Of a stretch of DNA of 64,000 bases, positions 31,437 through 41,372 are shown piece after piece. Within the stretch, counting starts at the first letter, position 1, and every line of letters begins with the position of its first letter. The notes under the pieces were generated by a model. That model saw nothing but the letters and a program-made list of their open reading frames with translations. It was not told the origin of the DNA and ran no database searches. Location of the stretch: positions 1 through 64,000 of the forward strand of contig NZ_FOMZ01000017.1 in assembly GCF_900112765.1 (NCBI RefSeq), in the 5' to 3' direction. Made by a program: the position numbers and the translations under genes. The DNA is from Actinopolyspora alba. Its GTDB lineage: Bacteria; Actinomycetota; Actinomycetes; Mycobacteriales; Pseudonocardiaceae.

Positions 31437-32884
31437 TCCCGTCCTCCGGTCCCGCGGAGTGTCCACAGTGCCACCGCCGCCGTGCCGAGCAGGACCAGCG
31501 CGGCCGTGTCGAACGCGAAGGAGTACCCGGACGTCTCGGCGACACGCGGCGCTGCCCCCTCGGCGAGCAGCGAGTCGGTGTGGGCGGTTGCCAGCGAGAC
31601 CAACAGCGCCAACCCGGCGGTCGGCCCGGTCTCCATGGCGGTGTTGACCAGGCTGCCCGCGAGGCCGGGCCGCTCCTCGCTCCCCGGTGAGAAGACCCGG
31701 ACCGTCGCACCGGAGAACATCATGCTGATCCCGACCGGCAGGACCAGCAGCCCGGCCAGCAAAGCACCCGCGTACGGTCCGCCCGCCGTCGTGCCGCCGA
31801 GCAGTGCCGTTCCTCCGGCGGCGAGCAGCGAACCGACAACCGCGACGACGCGCGGCCCGAACCGGTTGACCAATCGCGTCACGATGAGCCCGGTGAGCAA
31901 CAACAGCAGGCTGAACGGCAGGAACGCGGCAGCCGTGCCGAGCGGAGACATTCCCTTCACCTGTTGGAAGTACAACGACAGCAGCATGAGAACGGTCGAG
32001 ATCGTGGCGGCACCGACCAGGATCACCCACAGGGCGCCCAGTCGGCGCCCCGAGCCCAGAAACGCCGGCGGCAGCAACGGGTCGGCCGCTTTCCGCTCCG
32101 CGAGGATGAAGGACGTCACCAACACCACACCCGCCGCGAGCGGACCGAGCACCGGTAGCGAGAACCAGGATCGCTCCGCCGCGTGGACCAGGCCGTAGCT
32201 GAGCGCGGTCAGCCCCGCGGTCGCCAGAACCGCGCCCCCGACCTCGAGCCCACCCCGCGCGGTCGGCCCGTCGGCGGGTAGTAACGAGCTGGTCAGCGCC
32301 AACACCAGTACGGCGGCGACCACCGGCACCGCGAACACCCAACGCCACGACACCCAGCCGGCGATCACGCCGGAGGACAGCACGCCCGCCGCCGCTCCGA
32401 GCGGGGAAATCCCACCCCACGCCGCCAAGACGCGGGCACGGCGACGCGGTTCGGGGAACACGATCCCGACCAGCGCCACCGCTGCCGGTGCCGCCAGCGC
32501 CGCCCCCGTTCCCTGCAGGAACCTGCTGATCGTCAGTGTCCAGAACCCGGGCGCCACACCAGCCGTGATGGAGGCGGCACCGAACAACGTGACTCCTGTC
32601 GTGAACAGTCGCCGAGGGCCGTAGAGATCCGCGGCCCGGCCTCCCAGCAGCAACAGTCCGCTGAAGGACAGGCCGTAGGCGGCGTTGACCAGGGTCAGGC
32701 GGCTCGTCGAGAGCCCCAGTTCCGCCTCGACGCGCGGCAGCACCACCGCGAGCACGGTGATCGCCATGATGAGCACGAGCTGCGTCGCGGCAAGCAGCGA
32801 AAAGGCCGCTCTCGCACGTGGCGTACGGCATTCCGCTCGGCCCGCCGCGGGCGCGTCCTCGTGCCCGGATCCGATGGTCATCAA
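31430..32884 (-). CDS. MFS drug/proton antiporter (DHA2-like)
   Basis: 484 residues with about 14 hydrophobic segments. Signs are MAITVLAVVLPRVEAELGLS at segment 1, GGRAADLYGPRR between segments 2 and 3, and LQGTGAALAAPAAVALV in segment 4. This fits EmrB/QacA-type exporters, which pump hydrophobic compounds out. The start is MMTIG at 32884. The 295-base gap up to the SDR at 33180 holds the divergent promoters; a weak 63-codon frame (32992-33183) overlaps the SDR start, but I do not call it a gene. Confidence 0.85.
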   Translation of the reverse strand: MMTIGSGHEDAPAAGRAECRTPRARAAFSLLAATQLVLIMAITVLAVVLPRVEAELGLSTSRLTLVNAAYGLSFSGLLLLGGRAADLYGPRRLFTTGVTLFGAASITAGVAPGFWTLTISRFLQGTGAALAAPAAVALVGIVFPEPRRRARVLAAWGGISPLGAAAGVLSSGVIAGWVSWRWVFAVPVVAAVLVLALTSSLLPADGPTARGGLEVGGAVLATAGLTALSYGLVHAAERSWFSLPVLGPLAAGVVLVTSFILAERKAADPLLPPAFLGSGRRLGALWVILVGAATISTVLMLLSLYFQQVKGMSPLGTAAAFLPFSLLLLLTGLIVTRLVNRFGPRVVAVVGSLLAAGGTALLGGTTAGGPYAGALLAGLLVLPVGISMMFSGATVRVFSPGSEERPGLAGSLVNTAMETGPTAGLALLVSLATAHTDSLLAEGAAPRVAETSGYSFAFDTAALVLLGTAAVALWTLRGTGGRDQ

Positions 32885-33179
32885 GAACTCCGAAGAATCG
32901 GAAGGTCGTTTCCGCCCGGAGTTTGCGCGTCTTTTCGGGGAGGAACAACCGAGATTTCGGACTTTGTCATGTTCCGGGGATAGTGCTCGACATGACGAAG
33001 TATGTGGTGCGGGTTGCCCTGGTATCCGTTGCTTCGGAGGATGTGCGGCGGCTCCTCGGTAGATGTGTTCACCCGGATTTCTGGGGTTCCGAGGATTCGC
33101 TCGACCCTTTTCGGGGCACGAGCATTTCGGTTTTCACGGTCAGGCGGAGAACGGTAATTCGGAATCAGGAGAACGAATC

Positions 33180-33941
33180 ATGAATTCGCGTTTCGAGGGA
33201 AAAGTGGTTTTCATCACCGGAGCCGGATCCGGTCTCGGCCGGAGGAGCGCTCTTTCCTTCGCGGCGGAGGGGGCCACAGTGGTCGCCGCGGGTCGCGACG
33301 ACGAGAAGACCGCGCGGACCGTCGGGATGATCGAGGAAAACGGGGGCGAGGCCAGTGCGGTCAACCTCGACGTCACCGATTCCGCTTCGGTGAGCGACGG
33401 GCTGGAAACCGTGGTGCGGCGGCACGGATCTCTGGACATCGCGCACAACAACGCGGGGGTCTTCCCGGAACCGGGAGCGTTCGCCGACACGGCGGAAAGC
33501 ACCTGGCACTCCGCGATCGCCGTCAACCTCACCGGTGTGGCGCTGTGCATGAAGCACGAGATCAACCACATGCGGGAGCACGGTGGCGGCGCCATCGTCA
33601 ACGTCGGATCGAACATCGGTGACCACGCCAGGTTCGGTGGTGTCGGTCCCTACGTGGCCTCCAAGGCCGGAGTCAGCAACATGAGCCGCTCCGCCGCGAG
33701 GGACCACGTTCGGGACGGCATCCGGATCAACGTCGTCAGCCCCGGCGCCTCCGACACCGACATGACGTTCCTGCCGGGAGAGACCGCGGAGCAGCGTTCG
33801 GCCAGGCTCACCGGTGGTATCCCGGCGGGCAGGTTGGCCGATCCCGGTGAGATCGTCGCGGCGGTGCTGTGGCTGGCCTCGGATGAGGCGAGTTTCGTGG
33901 TCGGTCACGACCTGGTCGTCGACGGTGGAGCGAGCGCCTGA
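33180..33941 (+). CDS. SDR-family oxidoreductase
   Basis: 253 residues of a classical short-chain dehydrogenase. The NAD(P) motif TGAGSGLG (about 14-21), NNAG, the VGSNIGD region and YVASK supply the cofactor and catalytic residues. NVVSPGASDTDM and the C-terminal VVDGGASA are typical. The substrate is unknown. It is divergent from the DHA2 pump, which suggests joint control. Its stop is 7 bases from the stop of the convergent GNAT gene. Confidence 0.88.
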   Translation: MNSRFEGKVVFITGAGSGLGRRSALSFAAEGATVVAAGRDDEKTARTVGMIEENGGEASAVNLDVTDSASVSDGLETVVRRHGSLDIAHNNAGVFPEPGAFADTAESTWHSAIAVNLTGVALCMKHEINHMREHGGGAIVNVGSNIGDHARFGGVGPYVASKAGVSNMSRSAARDHVRDGIRINVVSPGASDTDMTFLPGETAEQRSARLTGGIPAGRLADPGEIVAAVLWLASDEASFVVGHDLVVDGGASA

Positions 33942-33948
33942 CCGCGAC

Positions 33949-35430
33949 TCAGTGCGGGCTGGTCTCGGCCAGGGTGCGCCCGGCCGGGACCGTCGCGCTC
34001 GCTTCCCGGGACGTGGCGCGTGTCCGCTCCGTGCCGTCCCGCAGCTCCAGCGTCCAGGACCACTCGCCCGGCTCGTCCGCGCCGACGTGCTTGAACCCGG
34101 CCGAACGCAACGTGCGCGCCATCGCGGTGTTGTCCAGCTGGGTCAGCGCGCTCACCCGGGCGAGTCCGAACTCGCGGGCACGCGCCAGCAGCGCGTCCCG
34201 CAGCGCCGACCCCACGCCCAGCCCCTGCCAGTCGTCGCGCACCAGCAGTGCCAACTCACCGGTGGTGCCGTCGTGGTCGAGATCGCCCATCGCCACCACC
34301 TCGCCGTCGGGCGAAGTGGCCAGCAGCGAGCTACCCAACCGTGAATCCCCCAGCCGTGAATCCCCCAGCCGTGTGTCCCCCAGCCGCGAATTGACTCGTG
34401 CCGGAGTCGGCGACAGCTCCGGCCGTCGGTCAGTGGGGATTCCCGCCACGAAGTAGCGCCGGTGCCTGCTCGCGTTCGAGCACCGCTCGTGCAGCTCGCG
34501 CACCAGCGGCAGGTCGGAGTCCTCGGTGCCGCGTACCGCGAACTCGGAGCCGTCGCGCGCCGTGTGGCCCTCGGTGGGACGTCCCGCGTGCGCCTTCCGG
34601 CTCGCCGCCAGCCCCGTCATCGCGCGGGCCCTGGCGAACTCGGCCGGGGTGAACTCCCCCGCCCTCCGGCGCAGCAGCAGCACACCGCCGCCGGGGTGGT
34701 CCAGGCAGATCGACTGTCCGAGCAGTTCATCGGTGCCCATGCCCAGTCCCTCGGTCGAGGCCAACCAGCGCACCTCGACGTCACCCAGCAGCGCCCGCAG
34801 CGCGCCGCGCGGTTCGTCGGTGCCCTCCACCAGTTCGGTCGCCAGCCGCAGTGCCCTGGTGGGAACGTCGTCGAGCTCGCGCGGGCCGGTGCGTTCGGCG
34901 GTCACGTCACGGCCACCGGCGCTGATTACCGTCTCGACCAGTTCGGCGTGGCCGACCTCGCCGGGCAGGTGCAGCAGGAACTCGTCCACCGCCGCGTCGG
35001 CGACCGGGTGCACCTGCATGGTCCGGATGTCACCGTCCAACAGGGCCAGTTGACCGGCCAGTGCGGCCAGGCCGCCCGGTTCGTCGCTGACCGAGGCACG
35101 TACCCGCCACAGCTCCCGGTCCGCCCGCTCGCCGAGCTCCACCGTGGTGGGTTCGCCCGCGAACCGTCGCTGCTCGGTTCTCCGACCGCCGAGCCGGGCG
35201 AGCGCGGGCAGCATCCGGCCGATCGCGGTCGTGCACAGCCACGCCACACCCGCGACGGTCAGGATCCACGCGGCGAGCCGTCCGGCCCCCAGTTGGAACA
35301 GCACGAGCTGCGTCGTGCCGACAACCACCGCTGCGGGGGCGAGCCACGCCGGGGGACGCGCGGCGGTCGGACGCCGGGTCACGGTGCCGCGGTCGGTTGC
35401 CGCGAAGTCTCGCTCGGTCATGTTTCCCAT
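33949..35430 (-). CDS. Membrane-anchored ACT-GNAT fusion acetyltransferase
   Basis: 493 residues. Two hydrophobic segments lie near the N-terminus (about 28-70). An ACT-like regulatory region follows (about 105-180), beginning RVRASVSDEPGGLAALAGQL. The GNAT domain (about 310-480) has VRDDWQGLGVGSALRDALL for acetyl-CoA binding. Between ACT and the GNAT core is a repeated RLGD(S/T) stretch of four units. The likely role is acetylation controlled by an amino acid, but the substrate is unknown. ATG 35430 or 35421 could be the start. Confidence 0.72.
   Translation of the reverse strand: MGNMTERDFAATDRGTVTRRPTAARPPAWLAPAAVVVGTTQLVLFQLGAGRLAAWILTVAGVAWLCTTAIGRMLPALARLGGRRTEQRRFAGEPTTVELGERADRELWRVRASVSDEPGGLAALAGQLALLDGDIRTMQVHPVADAAVDEFLLHLPGEVGHAELVETVISAGGRDVTAERTGPRELDDVPTRALRLATELVEGTDEPRGALRALLGDVEVRWLASTEGLGMGTDELLGQSICLDHPGGGVLLLRRRAGEFTPAEFARARAMTGLAASRKAHAGRPTEGHTARDGSEFAVRGTEDSDLPLVRELHERCSNASRHRRYFVAGIPTDRRPELSPTPARVNSRLGDTRLGDSRLGDSRLGSSLLATSPDGEVVAMGDLDHDGTTGELALLVRDDWQGLGVGSALRDALLARAREFGLARVSALTQLDNTAMARTLRSAGFKHVGADEPGEWSWTLELRDGTERTRATSREASATVPAGRTLAETSPH
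34334..34393. repeat. 15-bp in-frame tandem repeat, four units
   Basis: The unit CCCAGCCGTGAATCC at 34334, 34349, 34364 and 34379 encodes RLGD(S/T) repeats on the minus strand inside the GNAT protein. The units vary by one to four bases. Confidence 0.85.
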
Positions 35431-35598
35431 GCTGGGCCGGGGTTGTTACCTCGGAGCCCGTCAGCGATGACGTGCGAGTTAAATCCGCCGCTCCCGCCCG
35501 TCGCGCGGTGGAGTGGCACCGGGCTCCGGTTCTGGAAGGCATCGGATCGCGCGGGAACCGGCTCGCGCCGTGCGGCCGGTCCGCAAGTTTCGGTGTCC

Positions 35599-35973
35599 TC
35601 AGGAGCCGGGGTTGACCACGCCGATCACGTGCCCCTCCGGATCGGCGAACAGGCCGATCTCCAGCTGGTCCATCACCTTCTCCGGCCCCATCACCCGGCT
35701 GCCGCCGAGGGTCTCTGCCTGGGACAGCGCCTGCTCCACGTCGTCGACCCCCACGTAGAACGTCACCATTCCCTCGTGGCCCTCCGGAACGGCGGCGATG
35801 CCGCCGCCGATGCCCGCGGTCTCACCGTCGTCCTCGACCGTCTCGCGCTCGACCATGCCGTAGTCCAACTGGTTGTCCGTGTCGATCTTCCAACCGAACA
35901 GCCGTGAGTAGTAGTCGCGGAGTTTCGCCGCGTCCTTGCCGAGAATCTCGAAGTGCACCACCGGGTTGCCCAT
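35599..35973 (-). CDS. VOC/glyoxalase-fold protein
   Basis: A 124-residue cytosolic protein. VVHFEILGKDAAKLRDYYSR at the start and a second beta-alpha unit (VTFYVGVDDVEQALSQAETL), closing with FADPEGHVIGVV, make the VOC fold. The metal ligands cannot be fixed, so it may be an enzyme, a resistance protein or a structural homologue. ATG 35973 follows GGGAAGGGAG. Confidence 0.82.
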   Translation of the reverse strand: MGNPVVHFEILGKDAAKLRDYYSRLFGWKIDTDNQLDYGMVERETVEDDGETAGIGGGIAAVPEGHEGMVTFYVGVDDVEQALSQAETLGGSRVMGPEKVMDQLEIGLFADPEGHVIGVVNPGS

Positions 35974-36236
35974 GATTCGCTCCCTTCCCCGCGCACCGCC
36001 GGAATCCGTTCGCGCGATGCCTGTCGAAAGCACTCCCACCACGAGTAAAGAACCGCCCGAGACCGGGTCGCAAGCTCTCGGCGACATCGGTGACTTCGGT
36101 CCTTCGAACCGGGGCAGGAAGTCCATGCGGGTCGGCACCTGTCCGCGCCGCCGCGTACGTGGACCCGTGGTGAGCGTGCGACGGCGTGCTCGGACCCCCG
36201 TGATCACGCGCGCGGTCTCGTGAGAGGTTGCCCGAT

Positions 36237-37010
36237 ATGGACGTCAACGCTGACCTGGCCGAGGGGTTCGGGCGCTGGGAACTGGGCGACGACACCGCGC
36301 TGCTGGACATCGTCAGCAGCGCCAACGTCGCCTGCGGGTTCCACGCGGGTGATCCGAGGACGCTGCGCGCGGCCTGCTCCGGAGCGGCGATGCGCGGGGT
36401 CGCCGTGGGGGCCCAGGTCGGTTATCGAGATCTGGCCGGATTCGGCCGCCGGTTCATCGACATGGACCCGGCCGAACTCGTGGACGAGGTGATCTACCAG
36501 ATCGGCGCGCTCGACGCGCTGGCCAGGGTGGCGGGCACCGCGGTCACCTACGTCAAGCCGCACGGCGCGCTGTACAACACCATCGTCTCGCACACCGAGC
36601 AGGCCGAGGCCGTCGTGGAAGCGGTGCGCCGGTTCCGTCCCGGCATGGCCGTGCTGGGCCTGGCCGGTTCGGAGTGGCTGCGGCTGGCGAGGGAGTCGGG
36701 GCTGAACACCCACCGGGAGGCGTTCGCCGATCGCGCCTACACCCCGGAGGGAACCCTCGTGCCGCGTGGTCGTCCCGGCGCGGTGCTGCACGACCCCGAG
36801 GCGATAGCCGACCGCTGCCTGCGGATCGTCCGGGGGCAGCCGATCGAGGCGGTGGACGGGACTCCGCTGTCGCTGTCGCCGGACTCGATCTGCGTGCACG
36901 GCGACACCCCCGACGCGGTGGAGATCGCCCGCACCGTGCGGCGGAAACTGGCCGAGCAGGGGACGCCGATCGAACCGTTCGCCCCGCCGCCCGCACTCGT
37001 GGCGGACTGA
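36237..37010 (+). CDS. pxpA: 5-oxoprolinase subunit PxpA (LamB/YcsF family)
   Basis: 257 residues. MDVNADLAEGFGRWELGDD, NVACGFHAGDP and YVKPHGALYNT are the LamB/YcsF signatures. With PxpB and PxpC it hydrolyses 5-oxoproline to glutamate using ATP. ATG 36237 follows GAGAGG by 9 bases. It leads the operon, with a 115-base gap before pxpB. Confidence 0.92.
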   Translation: MDVNADLAEGFGRWELGDDTALLDIVSSANVACGFHAGDPRTLRAACSGAAMRGVAVGAQVGYRDLAGFGRRFIDMDPAELVDEVIYQIGALDALARVAGTAVTYVKPHGALYNTIVSHTEQAEAVVEAVRRFRPGMAVLGLAGSEWLRLARESGLNTHREAFADRAYTPEGTLVPRGRPGAVLHDPEAIADRCLRIVRGQPIEAVDGTPLSLSPDSICVHGDTPDAVEIARTVRRKLAEQGTPIEPFAPPPALVAD

Positions 37011-37125
37011 GAGCTGTTCTCCGGTGCTCCTGCTCGATGTCGGTCCTCCCGGAGCGAGAGCCAGGGGGAGGTTCCGCCAAGCGAGCACCCCGGCAAGTTC
37101 GAGCGGAAAACTCCAAGGAGGTGCG

Positions 37126-37797
37126 GTGCGGATCCTGCCCTGCGCGGACGCGGGTCTGCTGGTGGAACTGGACGAGCTGGAACAGGTGCTGGCGCTGCAC
37201 GCCGCGCTGTCCGAACGGAGCCTGCCCGGAGTCCTCGACCTGATCCCCGCGGCCCGGACACTGCTCGTCTCGCTGGATCCCGAGCGCGCCGACCGGCGCG
37301 CGCTCGCCGATGAGATCCGCCGAGTGCCGTTGACCGGAACTGGGGCGGCCGGAACTCAGTGGGCCGGAACTCAGCGGGTCGAAACCGGGTCGGTCGGGGA
37401 AGAACTCCCCGACCGGGGGTCGCTCACGGTGCCGGTGATCTACGACGGCGCGGATCTCGACGCGGTGGCCGAGCTGACCGGGCTCACGCCCCGCGAGGTG
37501 GTGCTCGCCCACACCGGAACCGAGTGGCGGGTGGCCTTCGGCGGATTCGCACCGGGATTCGGTTACCTGGTGGGAGGTGACCCTCGGCTGGAGGTCCCAC
37601 GCCGCGCGGAGTCCCGAACCGGTGTGCCCGCCGGTTCGGTCGGGTTGGCGGGCAGGTTCAGCGGTGTCTACCCGAGAACCTCGCCGGGCGGTTGGCAGCT
37701 GATCGGCCGCACCGAGCTGGAGATCTGGCGCACCGACCGTGATCCGCCGGCACTGCTGCGCCCCGGGGTGCGGGTGCGGTTCGAGGAGGTGTCATGA
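37126..37797 (+). CDS. pxpB: 5-oxoprolinase subunit PxpB
   Basis: 223 residues of the KipI/PxpB family. FGGFAPGFGYLVGGDPRL, PAGSVGLAGRFSGVYPR and SPGGWQLIGRT are diagnostic. GTG 37126 follows AAGGAG by 5 bases. Residues about 66-90 contain a repeated GTQ-rich insertion just before the conserved core, which probably forms a loop. The stop overlaps pxpC by four bases. Confidence 0.92.
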   Translation: MRILPCADAGLLVELDELEQVLALHAALSERSLPGVLDLIPAARTLLVSLDPERADRRALADEIRRVPLTGTGAAGTQWAGTQRVETGSVGEELPDRGSLTVPVIYDGADLDAVAELTGLTPREVVLAHTGTEWRVAFGGFAPGFGYLVGGDPRLEVPRRAESRTGVPAGSVGLAGRFSGVYPRTSPGGWQLIGRTELEIWRTDRDPPALLRPGVRVRFEEVS

Positions 37798-38720
37798 GCG
37801 AGCCGGACACCGGTACCGCCGGGCTCGATAGGGGATCGCCGGCCGCCCGACGGCTGGAGGTGCTGCGCCCCGGTCCGCTGTCGACCGTGCAGGACCTGGG
37901 CCGGACCGGACTGGCCGGGATGGGGGTGGGAGTCTCCGGCGCCGCCGATCGGAGCTCGCTGCGGCTGGCCAACCGCCTAGTCGGCAACGCGGAGTCGGAG
38001 GCCGCCGTGGAGATCACGCTGGGTGGGCTGTGGTTGCGCGCCCACGGTGTGCTCACCGTCGCGCTGACCGGCGCCTCGTTTCCGATCACTGTGGACGGGA
38101 GTGCGGTGGCGAGTCACACCGTGCTCACGCTGCCCACCGGGTCGGTGCTGCGGATCGGGCGGTGTCGCACGGGGATGCGGGGGTATCTGGCGGTGCGCGG
38201 CGGCATCGACGTCCCGGCCGTGCTGGGGTCACGCGCCACCGACACGCTCTCGGGACTGGGACCGGAGCCGCTCGCGGTGGGCACCGTGCTCCCCGTCGGG
38301 CGAGCCCACGGCGAGTTCCCGCGCGTGGACGCCGCGCCGGTCACCCCGCCGTCCGGCGGTGAACTGACGCTGCCCGTGCTGCCCGGGCCGAGACAGGACT
38401 GGTTCAGCGCCGAAGCGCTGCGTCACCTGCTGCGCGAGCCGTTCGAGGTCACCCGGGACAGCGACCGGGTCGGCATGCGCCTGTCCGGACCGCCGCTGCC
38501 CCGGGACGAGACCGGTGAGCTTCCCAGCGAGGGGATGGTCAGCGGGTCACTGCAGGTGCCGCCCGCTGGGCAGCCCACCCTGTTCCTGGCGGACCACCCG
38601 GTGACCGGGGGATATCCCGTGATCGCGGTCGTGCTGTCGGCCCACGTGGCCGTGGCCGCGCAGGCACGCCCCGGCCAGCGGTTGCGCTTCCGCGCCGTGC
38701 GGGAGCCGTCGGAGTACTGA
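37794..38720 (+). CDS. pxpC: 5-oxoprolinase subunit PxpC
   Basis: 308 residues of the KipA/PxpC family. LEVLRPGPLSTVQDLGRTGL, GAADRSSLRLANRLVGN, YLAVRGGID and SDRVGMRLSGP are diagnostic. ATG 37794 overlaps the pxpB stop (ATGA), so the two subunits of the complex are coupled. The 188-base convergent gap beyond it shows nothing clear. Confidence 0.92.
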   Translation: MSEPDTGTAGLDRGSPAARRLEVLRPGPLSTVQDLGRTGLAGMGVGVSGAADRSSLRLANRLVGNAESEAAVEITLGGLWLRAHGVLTVALTGASFPITVDGSAVASHTVLTLPTGSVLRIGRCRTGMRGYLAVRGGIDVPAVLGSRATDTLSGLGPEPLAVGTVLPVGRAHGEFPRVDAAPVTPPSGGELTLPVLPGPRQDWFSAEALRHLLREPFEVTRDSDRVGMRLSGPPLPRDETGELPSEGMVSGSLQVPPAGQPTLFLADHPVTGGYPVIAVVLSAHVAVAAQARPGQRLRFRAVREPSEY

Positions 38721-38908
38721 TCGCGCGGCGGCACGATCGATCGGTACCAGGGCCGACGGGTGCCGTTCCGACAGGTGTCCCCGCCTCGCGATCCGACGAT
38801 CTCGCCGCGCCGGAAGGGCCGCGGCAGCGGGGCTCCGTCGCGACGGCACGACGGCGCGGGCGGCCCGGAAGTTCCCACCGGACCGCCCACGGGAGTCGTC
38901 GGGTTCGG

Positions 38909-39118
38909 TCAGCTCGACTGCACGGTTCGCCGGTCGCGGACCGATCCGTCGATTCCGTGAATGAGGATCTCGCCTCCGTCAGAGCTCTCCAGCTGCCTGC
39001 GTGCCTCGTCGATCGCGTCCGCCTGGGTGTCGGTGCTCGACTCGGTGGAACCGGTGGCCGCGCCGACCACCTTCCAGCCGCCGCCACCGCCTCCGGGAAC
39101 GACGTGTCGCTGGCCCAT
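38909..39118 (-). CDS. DUF2188 protein
   Basis: A 69-residue small cytosolic protein. GGWKVVGAATGS, DTQADAIDEARRQLESS and EILIHGIDGSVRDRRTV are the DUF2188 pattern (one sheet and a helix). ATG 39118 follows GGAAAGG. Function unknown. Confidence 0.85.
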   Translation of the reverse strand: MGQRHVVPGGGGGGWKVVGAATGSTESSTDTQADAIDEARRQLESSDGGEILIHGIDGSVRDRRTVQSS

Positions 39119-39295
39119 GGTTACCTTTCCGGAAGGGGAAACGTCCTGCTCCGGCGTACCCGTGTCGGAACGCGCTCACACCACTCGGGTGGTGCCTCCG
39201 AGCCGATCAACTCCCCACCTCGCTCGTCAATGCCGCAACGCCCGTGGCCCGCTCCGGGAACCGGGAACGTCCCCGGTCGCGCAGGGGAGTCACCG

Positions 39296-40288
<993 letters not shown>

Positions 40289-40577
40289 TCGCCCACTCCG
40301 TGTCGGTGAGTTCGATCGATTCCGTCGTCGAGTATGCCCGCGTGATCAGCGACCGGCAGTCCCACGACGGATATTCCCGCGTTCGCGCGGCGAGGAAACG
40401 GGCAGGAGGAAATGGGCGGGGGAAACGGGCACAGTGGGGGATTCCCGGTCTGCCGGAAGGGGACTCGTCGGGCGCGTTACACGAATCGGTGGTGTTCCCG
40501 CGTTGCGCCCTCCGTTGGCGGGCACCGCGTGCGAGGGTGGTCGCGATTCGCGGTCGTTCGAGACACGGAGGTCGGGA

Positions 40578-40760
40578 GTGGACCGCAGGAGCGTGCTCGT
40601 TCTGGTGGCATTCGCGGCGATCGCGGTCGGCTATCTGGTGGTGCGCGACCCGGTCGCCGCCGCCGGAGCGGTACGGCAGGGATCGCTGGTGCTCTTCGAC
40701 AGCGTCGCTTTCGTGTTCCGGTCGCTGGTCACCTTCGTACGACACCTCTTCGAGGGGTAG
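40578..40760 (+). CDS. Small membrane protein of 60 residues
   Basis: Starts VDRRSVLVLVAFAAIAVGYL at GTG 40578 after CGGAGG. It has one clear and one weaker hydrophobic segment, and ends FVFRSLVTFVRHLFEG. The frame keeps G/C third positions. No family recognised; a single-pass protein is likely. Confidence 0.62.
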   Translation: MDRRSVLVLVAFAAIAVGYLVVRDPVAAAGAVRQGSLVLFDSVAFVFRSLVTFVRHLFEG

Positions 40761-40896
40761 CCGATGGGGAAGTGGCTCCGAATCGGGTCTCCTCGCGTCC
40801 ATCGAATGCGTTTCGAATCACATGTGTCTCTTGTCACGTAGGCTTGGGTCGTGCAGAGTCTTTCGGTGACCGGATCGGGAACGCGAGGTGGTGCGA

Positions 40897-41244
40897 ATGT
40901 CCTCGACAGCTGAACTGGGTGACGTGCTTCGCGCGCTGGCCCAGCTGCGTACCGGTGTCGACGAGCTCTACACCAGATACGGCGACGTCGCCGTTGTGCG
41001 GCGTATCGAGAACGATCTCCAGCGACTGGAGATAGACGTCTCCGAGCTGTCGACCGCCGCCCCCGGGCCACCGCGCCAGCGTTCCGGCGGTGCCGCCGCG
41101 ACGGCTCGCGGCGGTGGCGCGACCGCACACCGCGAGGTAGGGGAACGCGACATCATCGAGGTTCCCGACACACCCTACGACCCCTCCTGGTGGCAGGGCG
41201 TGGACGACGAGGGAGTCGGAGGTCAGTCATCGCGCGAGGACTGA
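40897..41244 (+). CDS. Conserved hypothetical protein upstream of the sdh operon
   Basis: 115 residues. An N-terminal helix (LGDVLRALAQLRTGVDELYT) is followed by a second (ENDLQRLEIDVSEL), then a low-complexity linker. The C-terminus is a short conserved-looking stretch (IIEVPDTPYDPSWWQ). ATG 40897 follows GAGG by 8 bases. No family recognised. A hairpin at 41263-41296 separates it from the sdh genes. Confidence 0.68.
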   Translation: MSSTAELGDVLRALAQLRTGVDELYTRYGDVAVVRRIENDLQRLEIDVSELSTAAPGPPRQRSGGAAATARGGGATAHREVGERDIIEVPDTPYDPSWWQGVDDEGVGGQSSRED

Positions 41245-41262
41245 TTCCGCCCGTGGCCGCGG

Positions 41263-41296
41263 CACCGGACCCCTCGTGGTCGCCCCCGGTCCGGTG
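41263..41296. terminator. Hairpin between the hypothetical gene and the sdh operon
   Basis: Perfect 9-base stem CACCGGACC / GGTCCGGTG with a 16-base loop. It probably ends transcription from 40897-41244. There is no T tract. Confidence 0.5.
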
Positions 41297-41372
41297 TGAA
41301 CCGGGCCGTGTCCCGTGACGACCGGGCGACCACCGCGACAACCGTCATTCTCGCTACCACCAGGGGTCGAGC

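Noticed and set aside
32992-33183. 63-codon frame overlapping the SDR start by ATGA
   Set aside because: Weak codon bias, no ribosome site and no family. More likely promoter and leader of the SDR gene.
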